This document shows, in pieces, positions 41,724 through 50,385 of a DNA stretch of 64,000 nt. This DNA is from Aquabacterium sp. OR-4 (GTDB taxonomy: Bacteria; Pseudomonadota; Gammaproteobacteria; Burkholderiales; Burkholderiaceae_C), in assembly GCF_025290835.2 (NCBI RefSeq), contig NZ_JAOCQD020000001.1:434001-498000 (forward strand), in the 5' to 3' direction. Below the pieces are notes generated by a model, which saw only the letters and a program-made list of their open reading frames with translations, was not told the DNA's origin and did no database searches. Each line of letters starts with the position of its first letter. The stretch's first letter is position 1. The translations under genes were made by a program, and so were the position numbers.

Positions 41724-41778
41724 GCCGGCCCGCACCCGCCCGGCGGGTGGCGTCGGTACCCCGACGCCGGGTGCTCCA
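41724..41778. repeat. Covarying hairpin repeat, family B, copy 4 (second of a tandem pair)
   Basis: A perfect 55-base duplicate of 41643-41697 at a period of 81 bases, ending one base before the kup stop codon. Core 41732-41774. The spacer carries GCCGGGCCG-A-CCCAAG, the module that also starts the hppD repeat. Confidence 0.9.
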
Positions 41779-43662
41779 TCAAATCTCGACCTTCGCGCCC
41801 AGCTCGACGATGCGGTTGGAGGGCAGGTTCAGGAAGTCGGCCGCCGCGGCCGCATTGCGGTGCATGCTGGCAAACAGCTTCTCGCGCCACATGGCCATGC
41901 CGTCGCCGAAGGTGGGGATCACGATGTCGCGGCTCAGGAAGTAGCTGGTGTCCATCTCGGGCAGCGGGATGCCGCGGTCTTCCAGCAGGCGCAGCGCCTG
42001 CGGCACATCGGGGTCGTTCTTGAAGCCGAAGTGCAGCACCACCTGCCAGCAGTCGTGGCCCAGGCTGTCGATCTGGATGCGCTTGTCAAAGCCGACCCAT
42101 GGCACCTCGTGGTGGCGCACCGTGACGAACAGGTTGTACTGGTGCAGCACCTTGTTGTGCTTGAGGTTGTGCAGCAGCGCGTTGGGCGTCATGTCGGTGT
42201 CGGCCGACAGGAACACGGCCGTGCCGTCCACCCGCGTGGGCGGGCTGATGAACACCGCCTCGAGAAAGCTCTTCAGGTCGATGGCCTCGTTGCGCAGGCG
42301 CTCGCTCATCAGCTTGCGGCCCTGCATCCAGGTGAGCATCAGCGTGAACATGCCGATGCCGATGACCAGCGGGAACCAGCCGCCGGCCACCAGCTTGAGC
42401 ATGTTGCTGGCGAAGAAGGTGACGTCGATGACGAAGAAGAAGCCGGTGGCCAGCACGCAGGGCAGCAGCGGGTACTTCCAGCCGTAGCGGATGACGAAGA
42501 AGGTCATCACCGTGGTGATGGTCATGTCCAGCGTCACCGCGATGCCGTAGGCCGAGGCCAGGCTCGACGAGCTCTTGAACAGGCCCACCGCGAGCACGAT
42601 GAACACCCACAGCCCCCAGTTGACGAAGGGCACGTAGATCTGGCCGGTGTCCTTCACCGAGGTGTGGCGGATGGCCATGCGCGGCAGGATGCCCAGCTGG
42701 ATGGCCTGCTTGGTGACCGAGAACGCGGCCGAGATCAGGGCCTGCGAGGCGATCACCGTGGCCGCGGTGGCCAGAAACACCAGCGGCAGCCGAAACCACT
42801 CGGGCGCCATCAGGAACAGCGGGTTCTCCACCGCGCTGGGCTGGCGCAGCAGCAGCGCGCCCTGGCCGAAGTAGTTGACCACCAGGGCCGGCATCACGAA
42901 CGCGTACCAGGCGATGCGGATCGGCTTCTTGCCGAAGTGCCCCATGTCGGCATACAGCGCCTCGCCGCCGGTGACGCACAGCACCACCGCGCCCAGGCCG
43001 ATGAAGGCCACCAGCGGGTTGCCGGCGAAAAAGCGCACCGCATAAACCGGGTTCAGCGCCACCAGCACACCGGGGTTGTCCATGATGTGCGGCACGCCGA
43101 GTGCCACCAGCACGATGAACCACAGCAGCGTGATCGGCCCGAAGAACTTGCCGATGCCGCCGGTGCCGAAGCGCTGCACCGCAAACAGCCCGGTCAGCAC
43201 CACCAGCGTGATCGGGATCACCCAGTGGTGCAGCGCCGGCGCGGCCACCTCCAGACCCTCCACCGCCGACAGCACCGAGACGGCCGGCGTGATGACGCCG
43301 TCGCCGTAGAAGATGGCAGTGCCGAACAGGCCCACGGTCATCAGCACCTGGCGCAGCGCCGGCTTGTCCTTCACCGCGGTGGTGGCCAGCGCCAGCATGG
43401 CGATCAGGCCGCCCTCGCCGTTGTTGTCGGCGCGCAGGATCAGCAGCACGTACTTCAGCGAGACGATGATGGTCATCGTCCAGAAGATCAGCGACAGCAC
43501 GCCCAGGATGTTGTCGGGCGTGGGCGCCACGTGGCCGGCGTGGAAGACCTCCTTCAGCGCATACAGCGGGCTGGTGCCGATGTCGCCGTACACCACGCCG
43601 AGGGCGCCGAGGGTGAGTGCCGCCAGGGCGGCGGGTGACTTGGGCGTGTTGGCGGAACTCAC
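41779..43662 (-). CDS. kup: Low-affinity potassium uptake protein Kup
   Basis: About 627 residues: twelve membrane spans then a cytosolic tail of ~160 residues. Family start [22 protein letters not shown], then [34 protein letters not shown] and [13 protein letters not shown]; the tail includes [20 protein letters not shown] and [13 protein letters not shown]. It takes up K+ with protons at low affinity. GTG starts at 43662 and 43689 are both possible and neither has a good ribosome site; 43662 fits the family N-terminus. It is on the same strand as gshA but separated by the family C repeat. Confidence 0.94.
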   Translation of the reverse strand: MSSANTPKSPAALAALTLGALGVVYGDIGTSPLYALKEVFHAGHVAPTPDNILGVLSLIFWTMTIIVSLKYVLLILRADNNGEGGLIAMLALATTAVKDKPALRQVLMTVGLFGTAIFYGDGVITPAVSVLSAVEGLEVAAPALHHWVIPITLVVLTGLFAVQRFGTGGIGKFFGPITLLWFIVLVALGVPHIMDNPGVLVALNPVYAVRFFAGNPLVAFIGLGAVVLCVTGGEALYADMGHFGKKPIRIAWYAFVMPALVVNYFGQGALLLRQPSAVENPLFLMAPEWFRLPLVFLATAATVIASQALISAAFSVTKQAIQLGILPRMAIRHTSVKDTGQIYVPFVNWGLWVFIVLAVGLFKSSSSLASAYGIAVTLDMTITTVMTFFVIRYGWKYPLLPCVLATGFFFVIDVTFFASNMLKLVAGGWFPLVIGIGMFTLMLTWMQGRKLMSERLRNEAIDLKSFLEAVFISPPTRVDGTAVFLSADTDMTPNALLHNLKHNKVLHQYNLFVTVRHHEVPWVGFDKRIQIDSLGHDCWQVVLHFGFKNDPDVPQALRLLEDRGIPLPEMDTSYFLSRDIVIPTFGDGMAMWREKLFASMHRNAAAAADFLNLPSNRIVELGAKVEI

Positions 43663-43825
43663 GGGGTGGGCGCGCGCTGTGCGCAGCACGCCTGAAAGCC
43701 GAAACGGCTATTGTGCGCCGCGGGTTGTGCAGTGCGTCAAGCAGTGCCCGCCCAACGCGGCGCGGCGGCAACAGGTGCTAGGTGCGTGGTGGCGGCAACC
43801 CAGCGGCCGCCGCGGAACCGGCTCT

Positions 43826-43880
43826 GCCGGGCCGCTGGCGGCGCCCCCTGGGGGGAGGCGGCGGAGCCGCTTCGGGGGGG
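43826..43880. repeat. GC-rich hairpin repeat, family C, copy between kup and gshA
   Basis: Starts GCCGGGCCG, has C5-TG-G6, then a stem GAG-GCGGC / GCCGC-TTC around GGA (43855-43873) and a terminal G7. Compared with the hppD copy the inner arms differ on both sides yet still pair. It ends two bases before the gshA stop codon. Confidence 0.8.
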
Positions 43881-43882
43881 AC

Positions 43883-45184
43883 TCAGTCATACACCTCGGC
43901 GTCGGGATCGGTGGCCTCCAGCTCGTAGCTGGCGGCCAGCATCGCCAGGCGGCCGACCACGCCGTACATGTAGAAGCGGTTGGGCGCGCTGACCCCCGGC
44001 TTGGTGCCGGCCTTGGGCAGGTGGTGGCTGTCGCTGAAGGCCAGCGGCACATAGCGCGCGCCGGGGGCCGAGAGGTTCTCGTCCACGCCGCGCTCGGCAT
44101 GCACGCGGTAGAAGCCGCCCACCACGTAGCGGTCGAGCATGTAGACCACCGGCTCGGCCACGGCGTCGTTCACGCGCTCGTAGGTGGGCACGCCCTCCTG
44201 GATGATCAGCTCGGTCACGGCCTCGCCGCCGCGCACCGTGCCCAGGCGCTCGCGCATGCGCGCCAGGCCGGCGGCGTCGGCCAGGTCCTTGGCGTCGCGC
44301 ACGGTCATCAGGCCGGCGCCGCCCGAGCCGTTGTCGGCCTTGACGATGACAAACGGCTTCTCGTTGATGCCGTATTCCTTGTACTTGCGCCGCACCTTGC
44401 CGAGCAGGGCGTCGACGTTGGCCTGCACGCAATCCAGGCCCGAGGCATCGCCAAAGCTCACCTCGCCGCAGCGGCCGAACATCGGGTTGATCAGCCACGG
44501 GTCCATGCCCAGCAGCTTGGCAAATTTCTTGGCCACTTCTTCATAGCTCTCGAAGTGGCGGCTCTTGCGGCGCACGCCCCAGCCGGCGTGCAGCGGCGGC
44601 AGCAGGTACTGCTCGTGCAGGTTCTCCAGCACCGCCGGCGTGCCGTTGGCCATGTCGGTGTTGAGCAGGATGGTGCAGGGGTCGAAGTCCTTCAGCCCCA
44701 GCCGGCGCGGCGTGCGCAGCAGCGGCTCGAGCGTGAGGCTCTCGCCATCGGGCAGGGGCAGTGCGGTGGGCGCGGTGATGGCCGGGTCCAGCGAGCCCAG
44801 GCGCACGTTCAGGCCGGCCTGCGTGAACACCTGCACCAGGCGCTGCAAGTTGGCGCGGTAGAAGCTGGAGCTGGTGTCGCTGTCGGGCACCAGCAGCAGG
44901 TTCTTGGCCTCGGGGCAGATCTTCTCGATGGCGGCCATCGCCGCCTGCACCGCCAGCGGCAGCATCTCGGCCGTGAGGTTGTTGAAGCTGCAGGGAAACA
45001 GCTCGGTGTCCACCGGCGCCAGCTTGAAGCCGGCGTTGCGCAGGTCCACCGAGGTATAGAACGGCGGTGTGTGCTCCATCCATTCGAGCCGGAACCAGCG
45101 TTCGATGGCCGGCATCGAGTCGAGGACGCGCGCTTCCAGTTCGTTGATCGGGCCGGTGAGTGCGGTGATGAGGTGCGGAACCAT
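43883..45184 (-). CDS. gshA: Glutamate-cysteine ligase (GshA family PF08886)
   Basis: 433 residues. First enzyme of glutathione synthesis, of the type first described from acidithiobacilli and many betaproteobacteria, unrelated to enteric GshA in length and motifs. Recognisable parts: EWMEHTPPFYTSVDLRNAGF, FPCSFNNLTAEM, LNTDMANGTPAVLENL, GRCGEVSFGDASGLD, VKADNGSGGAGLMTVRDAK (ATP-grasp-like) and MYGVVGRLAMLAASYELE. Start ATG 45184 (MVPHLITALTG) by homology; ATG 45217 would add 11 residues. Confidence 0.9.
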   Translation of the reverse strand: MVPHLITALTGPINELEARVLDSMPAIERWFRLEWMEHTPPFYTSVDLRNAGFKLAPVDTELFPCSFNNLTAEMLPLAVQAAMAAIEKICPEAKNLLLVPDSDTSSSFYRANLQRLVQVFTQAGLNVRLGSLDPAITAPTALPLPDGESLTLEPLLRTPRRLGLKDFDPCTILLNTDMANGTPAVLENLHEQYLLPPLHAGWGVRRKSRHFESYEEVAKKFAKLLGMDPWLINPMFGRCGEVSFGDASGLDCVQANVDALLGKVRRKYKEYGINEKPFVIVKADNGSGGAGLMTVRDAKDLADAAGLARMRERLGTVRGGEAVTELIIQEGVPTYERVNDAVAEPVVYMLDRYVVGGFYRVHAERGVDENLSAPGARYVPLAFSDSHHLPKAGTKPGVSAPNRFYMYGVVGRLAMLAASYELEATDPDAEVYD

Positions 45185-45323
45185 GGTGGTCTCGACATGG
45201 GGGTGGGGTCGGCTCATTCTAGAGAGCGCCGCCCAGGCCCCCCGGGGTGGGTGGATGCCTGACCAAACGATCAGGTTCTGGCATCCAAATTGCTCATTTA
45301 CAGATTGTTGTAATTCGGCAACT

Positions 45324-45339
45324 TGATCCAAACGGATCA
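45324..45339. promoter_or_regulatory. Palindrome in the gshA - TonB receptor gap
   Basis: TGATCC-AAAC-GGATCA, a perfect 6-bp inverted repeat in a comparatively AT-rich 230-base divergent region, 76 bases before the receptor ATG. Possible operator; no regulator can be named. Confidence 0.4.
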
Positions 45340-45414
45340 TCGCGCTGTCAAAGCTCGCACCAAGAATCAACGGCTTCGTCGATCTCACCCCGCACTCTCC
45401 GGAGAGTCCTGAAC

Positions 45415-47856
45415 ATGTCTCAACGCTCCTTCTTCCGCGTCACCCCGGTGTCCCGCGCGCTGGCCGTCCTGCTGACCGGCGCGGCCGCCTCGGCCTTTGC
45501 GCAGCAGGCCGTCAATGAAGCCGACCAGCCGCGCGCCAAGGACGACAACGTGCGCATCGGCACGGTGGTCATCACCGGCCAGGGCGACCGCCTGGGCGCC
45601 GGCCAGATGCTCAAGGAAGACGTGGCCAAGGCCCGCAGCACGGTGACCAAGGCCGCCACCGAGAAGGATCGCGCCACCGGCAACCCGTACCAGGCGCTGG
45701 CCCTGCTGCCCAGCATCAACACCTTCAACCACGACGCCACCGGCCTGTTCGGCGGCGGCCTGTCGGTGCGCGGCTTCAACAGCGACCAGCTGGGCTTCAC
45801 CGTCAACGGCGTGCCGGTCAATGACTCGGGCAACTTCGCGGTCTACCCGCAGGAGTACATCGACCAGGAAAACGTCTGCACCATGAGCGTGGCGCAGGGC
45901 AGCCCCGACTCCGAGTCGCCGCACGCCGGCGCCACCGGCGGCAATGTCAGCATCAGCACCTGCGATCCTGAAGACAAGCGCCGCGTGCGCGTGGTCCAGA
46001 CCGTGGGCGGCCTGAACCTCAGCCGCACCTTCGTGCGCTTTGACACCGGCCGCTTCGCCGACAACCGCGGCAAGGTCTTCGTGAGCCTGTCGCACAGCCA
46101 GGCCGACAAGTGGAAGGGCGAGGGCGGTGCCAAGCGCGACCACCTGGACGCCGCGTTCCGCTTCGATCTTGACCAGGACAACGTGATCCTGGGCTCGTTC
46201 GTCTACAACCGCGCGGTCAACAACAACATCTACAACATGACCCTCGCGGAGTTGAACTCCAAGGGCTACAACTACGACTTCGCCACCACCTTCAAGCCGC
46301 GCGTGGCCGGCGTGAACGGCACGGCCCAGGTCGAGAGCGTGCAGGCCTCGCCGATCTACTACGGCATGTCGCTGAACCCGTTCGAGAACGCCATCGTGTC
46401 GGTGTCGGGCTCGTTCAAGGTGGCCAAGGACTCCTATCTGAAGGTGCAGCCCTACCTGTGGTACGGCTTCGGCAACGGCGGCTGGAGCGAGCGCGCCACC
46501 TCCGAGGCCACCGGCCTGACCGGCGGCGCGGTAGACATCAACGGCGACGGCGACACGCTGGACACCGTGCGCGTGGGCCGCGCCAGCGTCACCCGCACGC
46601 GCCGCCCTGGCGTCACCGCCGAGCTCAACACCACCTGGGGCGACCACGCGCTGAAGTTCGGCCTGTGGTACGAGCGCGCCGACCACCGCCAGACCCAGCC
46701 GATCACGCAGATCAACGCCGACGGCTCGCCGGCCGACATCTGGCTGCGTGACTGCATCAAGCGCAGCAGCGGCGCCTGCTACCAGGGCCGCGACTGGGAC
46801 ACCAAGAGCACCGCCTGGCAGGCCTACGCCAGCGACAACATGAGCTTCATGGGCGACCGCGGCATGCTGACGATGTCGATCCGCGCACCGCAGGTCACGC
46901 GCGACGTGATCGCCTTCGCCAGCGAAGGCCAGGGCAGCATCCCCACGTTCCGCTTCGAGAAGGACTACAACGAGGTGCTGCCGCAGGTGGGCGTGCGCTT
47001 CAACGTGGACAGGCAGCAGCAGGTGTTTGCCAACATCGCCAAGAACTTCAAGGCGCCGCCCAACTTCGCCTTCACCGGCACCAGCGTGAGGAACAACAAC
47101 GGCGTGGTCACCACCATCGCCGAGATCAAGCCCGAAACCTCGGTGATGCTGGACCTGGGCTACCGCCTGCAGACCAACCAGGGTTCGCTGTCGGCCACGG
47201 TGTTCAACGCCGACTTCAAGAACCGCCAGGCCAATTCCACCGACCCCAACACCCTGGTGTCGGTGTATGCCAATGCCGGCCGCACCAGCAACCGCGGCCT
47301 GGAGCTTGAGGCGGGCTCGGCGCCGTTCTTCGGTGGCTTCACCGTCTACGGTTCGCTGACGCTGCAAAAGAGCCAGCTCAAGGACGACCTGCCGACGGCC
47401 ACCGCCGCGGTGGCGGCCAGCGGCTCCACGGCCGCGATCCCGGCCAAGGCCGTGCTGCTGCCCACCAGCGGCAAGCAGATGACGCTGACGCCCGAGGTGA
47501 TGGTTGGCACCGCGCTGCAGTACGCCGCAGGCCCGTACTACGCGCGCCTGAAGCTCAAGCACACCGGCAAGCAGTACGCCACGCTGATGAACGACGAGGA
47601 AACCCCGGCCTACACCACCGGCGACCTCGATTTCGGCTACAAGTTCGCCGACATGGGCATGGTCAAGAGCCCGACGCTGCGCCTGAACATCAGCAACATC
47701 GGCAACACCAAGTACCGCAACCCGAGCTCGGGCACCGGCGCCAATGCGGTGAACTACGTGGTCAGCGGCGTGGGCACCGTCAACGGCTCGGCCCCCACCT
47801 ACTACCTGGGCGCACCGCGTCTGGTCACGCTGAGCCTGAGCGCCGACTTCCAGTAA
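45415..47856 (+). CDS. TonB-dependent outer-membrane receptor
   Basis: 813 residues. Signal peptide RALAVLLTGAAASAFAQ, plug domain from about 45 (GTVVITGQGDRLG, NPYQALALLPSINTF, LSVRGFNSDQLGFTVNGVPVNDSG), then a 22-strand barrel ending SLSADFQ. No N-terminal STN signalling domain is present, so it is a transporter and not a transducer of the FecA type. The ligand is not deducible. No TonB, ABC or siderophore genes adjoin it, so it is a single-gene unit closed by a strong terminator. Confidence 0.92.
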   Translation: MSQRSFFRVTPVSRALAVLLTGAAASAFAQQAVNEADQPRAKDDNVRIGTVVITGQGDRLGAGQMLKEDVAKARSTVTKAATEKDRATGNPYQALALLPSINTFNHDATGLFGGGLSVRGFNSDQLGFTVNGVPVNDSGNFAVYPQEYIDQENVCTMSVAQGSPDSESPHAGATGGNVSISTCDPEDKRRVRVVQTVGGLNLSRTFVRFDTGRFADNRGKVFVSLSHSQADKWKGEGGAKRDHLDAAFRFDLDQDNVILGSFVYNRAVNNNIYNMTLAELNSKGYNYDFATTFKPRVAGVNGTAQVESVQASPIYYGMSLNPFENAIVSVSGSFKVAKDSYLKVQPYLWYGFGNGGWSERATSEATGLTGGAVDINGDGDTLDTVRVGRASVTRTRRPGVTAELNTTWGDHALKFGLWYERADHRQTQPITQINADGSPADIWLRDCIKRSSGACYQGRDWDTKSTAWQAYASDNMSFMGDRGMLTMSIRAPQVTRDVIAFASEGQGSIPTFRFEKDYNEVLPQVGVRFNVDRQQQVFANIAKNFKAPPNFAFTGTSVRNNNGVVTTIAEIKPETSVMLDLGYRLQTNQGSLSATVFNADFKNRQANSTDPNTLVSVYANAGRTSNRGLELEAGSAPFFGGFTVYGSLTLQKSQLKDDLPTATAAVAASGSTAAIPAKAVLLPTSGKQMTLTPEVMVGTALQYAAGPYYARLKLKHTGKQYATLMNDEETPAYTTGDLDFGYKFADMGMVKSPTLRLNISNIGNTKYRNPSSGTGANAVNYVVSGVGTVNGSAPTYYLGAPRLVTLSLSADFQ

Positions 47857-47901
47857 ACCGTGCCGGCATGGCGGGTCGCCCCGCCATGTTCCGCACAAGA
47901 C

Positions 47902-47936
47902 AAAAAGGGCGCACCGTGTTGACGGTGCGCCCTTTT
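47902..47936. terminator. Bidirectional Rho-independent terminator
   Basis: An 11-bp stem GGGCGCACCGT / ACGGTGCGCCC with a GTTG loop, flanked by AAAAA on the left and TTTTCTATT on the right. It works for the TonB receptor gene on the plus strand and for add on the minus strand, whose stops lie 46 and 27 bases away. Confidence 0.92.
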
Positions 47937-47962
47937 CTATTGGGCTTGGCTGCCGTGCGGCC

Positions 47963-49081
47963 TCAAGGCGCCGGTGCTTGCCGCGCCGGCGGCAGGCGCT
48001 CCAGCTCGGCCCAGTCGTGCAGCTGGCGCCGCGCTTCGGTGCGCGCGGCCTCGGGCAGGAACGAGGCCGCGGCCGCGTCCAGGCCCATGTGCACCAGATC
48101 GCTCCAGCCGAAGCCGGCGCGCACCAGGTTGGCGGCCTCGCCGGCATGGTCGATGCGCGACATCAGCTTGTTGTCGGTGTGGAAGGACATCGACACGCCG
48201 GCCTGCCACAGCCGGTGCATCGGGTGCAGCGCCAGCGAGGCGGCGGCACCGGTGTGCACATTGCTGGTGGGGCAGATCTCGAGGTGGATGCCATGGGCCT
48301 TGACCTCGGCCAGCACCTGCGCGGCGCCGGGGTCGTCCAGCAGGTCGGCCAGGCGCACGCCATGGCCCACGCGGCTGGCGCCCAGGCGCGCGGCCTCGAG
48401 CACGCGGGCGCCGGCATCGGCCTCGCCGGCATGCAGCGTGAGGCCCAGGCCGGCATCGCGCACCCGTGCCAGCAGCGCGGCATGGCGGCCGGCCGGCCAG
48501 CCGGCCTCGGGCCCGGCCAGGTCGAAGCCCACCACGCGGGCGGCGCCGGGGCGGCCCGGGCGCTCGTGAAAACGCAGCGCCAGATCGGCGGCGCGGGCGA
48601 TCTGCGCGTCGCTCTCGTGGCGCATGGCGCAGACGATCAGGCCGCTGGGCAGCGGGCTGCGCGACAGGCCGTCGAGCAGCGCCTCCACCGCCGCCTCGCC
48701 GCTGACGCCATGGGCCTCGAACAGCAGCGGCGCGATGCGGAACTCGGCCAGCACGCAGCCCTCGGTGCGGGCGTCTTCGGCGGCCTCGAAGGCCACGCGC
48801 TCCAGGCCTTCGGGCGTGGCCATCGCGGCCACGGTGAGGGCGAAGCCGCGCAGGTATTCCACCAGCGAGCCGGCATGGGCGCGGGCGTCGAACCAGGCCG
48901 CCAGCGAATCGACATCGGGCGCCGGGGCGTCGATGCCGCGCTGGCGCAGCAGCTCCAGCAGCGTGGCCACGCGCAGGCCGCCGTCCAGATGCTCGTGCAG
49001 CAGCACCTTGGGCAGGCGCAGCGCCTGGCGCAGCAGCGCGGAGTCGTCGTCGTGGCGGGCGAGGGCGTCGTGCGTCGGCAT
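47963..49081 (-). CDS. add: Adenosine deaminase
   Basis: 372 residues. Hydrolyses (deoxy)adenosine to (deoxy)inosine. Zinc/catalytic motifs: LLHEHLDGGL near residue 27, LTLHAGEADAG (catalytic Glu), SRVGHGVRL, EICPTSNVHTG, and SFHTDNKLMS in place of the more common TDDP. The DN variant occurs in some bacterial adenosine deaminases. It is divergent from the nucleoside transporter operon, whose purine nucleoside phosphorylase would use its product. Confidence 0.92.
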   Translation of the reverse strand: MPTHDALARHDDDSALLRQALRLPKVLLHEHLDGGLRVATLLELLRQRGIDAPAPDVDSLAAWFDARAHAGSLVEYLRGFALTVAAMATPEGLERVAFEAAEDARTEGCVLAEFRIAPLLFEAHGVSGEAAVEALLDGLSRSPLPSGLIVCAMRHESDAQIARAADLALRFHERPGRPGAARVVGFDLAGPEAGWPAGRHAALLARVRDAGLGLTLHAGEADAGARVLEAARLGASRVGHGVRLADLLDDPGAAQVLAEVKAHGIHLEICPTSNVHTGAAASLALHPMHRLWQAGVSMSFHTDNKLMSRIDHAGEAANLVRAGFGWSDLVHMGLDAAAASFLPEAARTEARRQLHDWAELERLPPARQAPAP

Positions 49082-49219
49082 CGCGTGATGCTACCCGTGA
49101 GGGCCGCGCCGTGCGCCGACAATCGCGCCGCCCGGGCGGGCCGGGCCGCGCAGCCCGGGTGCCGGCCGCGGCCCGGGTGAAAGTTCGCGTCCGGCAGCGG
49201 CGCGAGTCTTGCTATCCTG

Positions 49220-49246
49220 CCCGCCACATCCAACCCGCCACATCCA
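49220..49246 (+). promoter_or_regulatory. 13-bp direct repeat before the nucleoside-uptake operon
   Basis: CCCGCCACATCCA occurs twice at a 14-base period, 25 bases before the binding-protein ATG and directly after TGCTATCCT (49210-49218), which resembles an extended -10. It is a candidate operator or start-site region of the operon. Confidence 0.4.
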
Positions 49247-49270
49247 GCATCCCAAGGGGACGATTTCGAC

Positions 49271-50254
49271 ATGAACAACAAGCTGCGCACCCGTCTTGCC
49301 CTGGCCGCCACCCTGGCCCTGGGCGCCACCGTCGTCCACGCCGACCCGGCCGTGATCTACGACATGGGCGGCAAGTTCGACAAGAGCTTCAACGAGGCCG
49401 CGCACCAGGGCGCCGAGCGCTGGAAGAAGGAGAGCGGCAAGGGCTACCTCGACTTCGAGATCAGCAACGAGGCGCAGCGCGAGCAGGCCATGCGCCGCAT
49501 GGCCGACAAGGGCGCCACGCCGATCGTCGGCGTGGGCTTTGCGCAGGCCAGCACGGTGGAGAAGGTGGCCAAGGAGTTCGGCAAGCAGCAGTTCGCGATC
49601 ATCGATTCGGTGGTCAAGCTGCCCAACGTCGAGTCGGTGGTGTTCAAGGAGCACGAGGGCTCGTTCCTGGTGGGCATGATGGCCGTGCTGGCCAGCAAGT
49701 CTGGCAAGGTCGGCTTTGTCGGCGGCATGGACATCCCGCTGATCCGCAAGTTCCAGTGCGGCTACGAGCAGGGTGCCAAGTACGCCAACCCCAAGGCCGA
49801 GGTCACCAGCAACATGACCGGCACCACGCCGGCCGCCTGGAACGACCCCACCCGCGGCAGCGAGCTGGCCAAGGCCCAGTTCGCCAAGGGTGTGGACGTG
49901 GTGTTTGCCGCGGCCGGCGGCACCGGCGTGGGTGTGTACCAGGCGGCCAAGGACGGCGGCAAGCTGGCCATCGGCGTGGACAGCAACCAGAACCACCTGC
50001 ACCCGGGCGTGATGCTGACCAGCATGGTCAAGCGCGTGGACGTGGCGGTGTACACGCTGTTCAAGAAGACCAACCCCGGCCAGCTCACCGTGCTGGGCCT
50101 GAAGGAAGGCGGCGTCGACTACGCAATGGACCAGCACAACGCCAAGCTGGTGACGGCCGACATGAAGAAGAAGGTGGATGCCGCCAAGGCCGACATCATT
50201 GCCGGCAAGATCAAGGTGGCCGACTACATGGCCTCCAACACCTGTTCATATTGA
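49271..50254 (+). CDS. BMP-family nucleoside-binding protein of an ABC transporter
   Basis: 327 residues. Signal peptide LALAATLALGATVVHA/DP near residue 24, then a PnrA/Med-type fold: VIYDMGGKFDKSFNEAAHQGA, NMTGTTPAAWNDPTRG, FAAAGGTGVGVYQAAK. BMP-family proteins bind nucleosides; deoxynucleoside and nucleoside salvage genes immediately downstream support this. There is no lipobox, so it is a free periplasmic protein. First gene of the operon; a large stem-loop follows. Confidence 0.93.
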   Translation: MNNKLRTRLALAATLALGATVVHADPAVIYDMGGKFDKSFNEAAHQGAERWKKESGKGYLDFEISNEAQREQAMRRMADKGATPIVGVGFAQASTVEKVAKEFGKQQFAIIDSVVKLPNVESVVFKEHEGSFLVGMMAVLASKSGKVGFVGGMDIPLIRKFQCGYEQGAKYANPKAEVTSNMTGTTPAAWNDPTRGSELAKAQFAKGVDVVFAAAGGTGVGVYQAAKDGGKLAIGVDSNQNHLHPGVMLTSMVKRVDVAVYTLFKKTNPGQLTVLGLKEGGVDYAMDQHNAKLVTADMKKKVDAAKADIIAGKIKVADYMASNTCSY

Positions 50255-50291
50255 GGCCCCCGGCGCCTGGCGCCGGCCCCCGAGGGGCTGA

Positions 50292-50325
50292 CTGAACCCG
50301 ACCGGGCAACCCGGATCGGGTTCAG
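50292..50325 (+). promoter_or_regulatory. Stem-loop between binding-protein and ATPase genes
   Basis: CTGAACCCGA then CCGGG, loop CAA, CCCGG, a bulged A, and TCGGGTTCAG: a 15-bp stem with one bulge and no T run. It probably protects the 3' end of the binding-protein message, giving more of it than of the distal transporter genes, as known for other binding-protein operons. Confidence 0.6.
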
Positions 50326-50385
50326 CGGCTCCGATCCGCATCGCACCCCCTGGCCGCTGCGCGGCCTGTCCCCGGTGGGGACTGA

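Noticed and set aside
41643..41778. Two identical 55-base units with a spacer, resembling a minimal CRISPR array
   Set aside because: Units are strongly self-complementary hairpins, the spacer is another repeat module, and related units occur singly at two other gene junctions. No cas genes are present.
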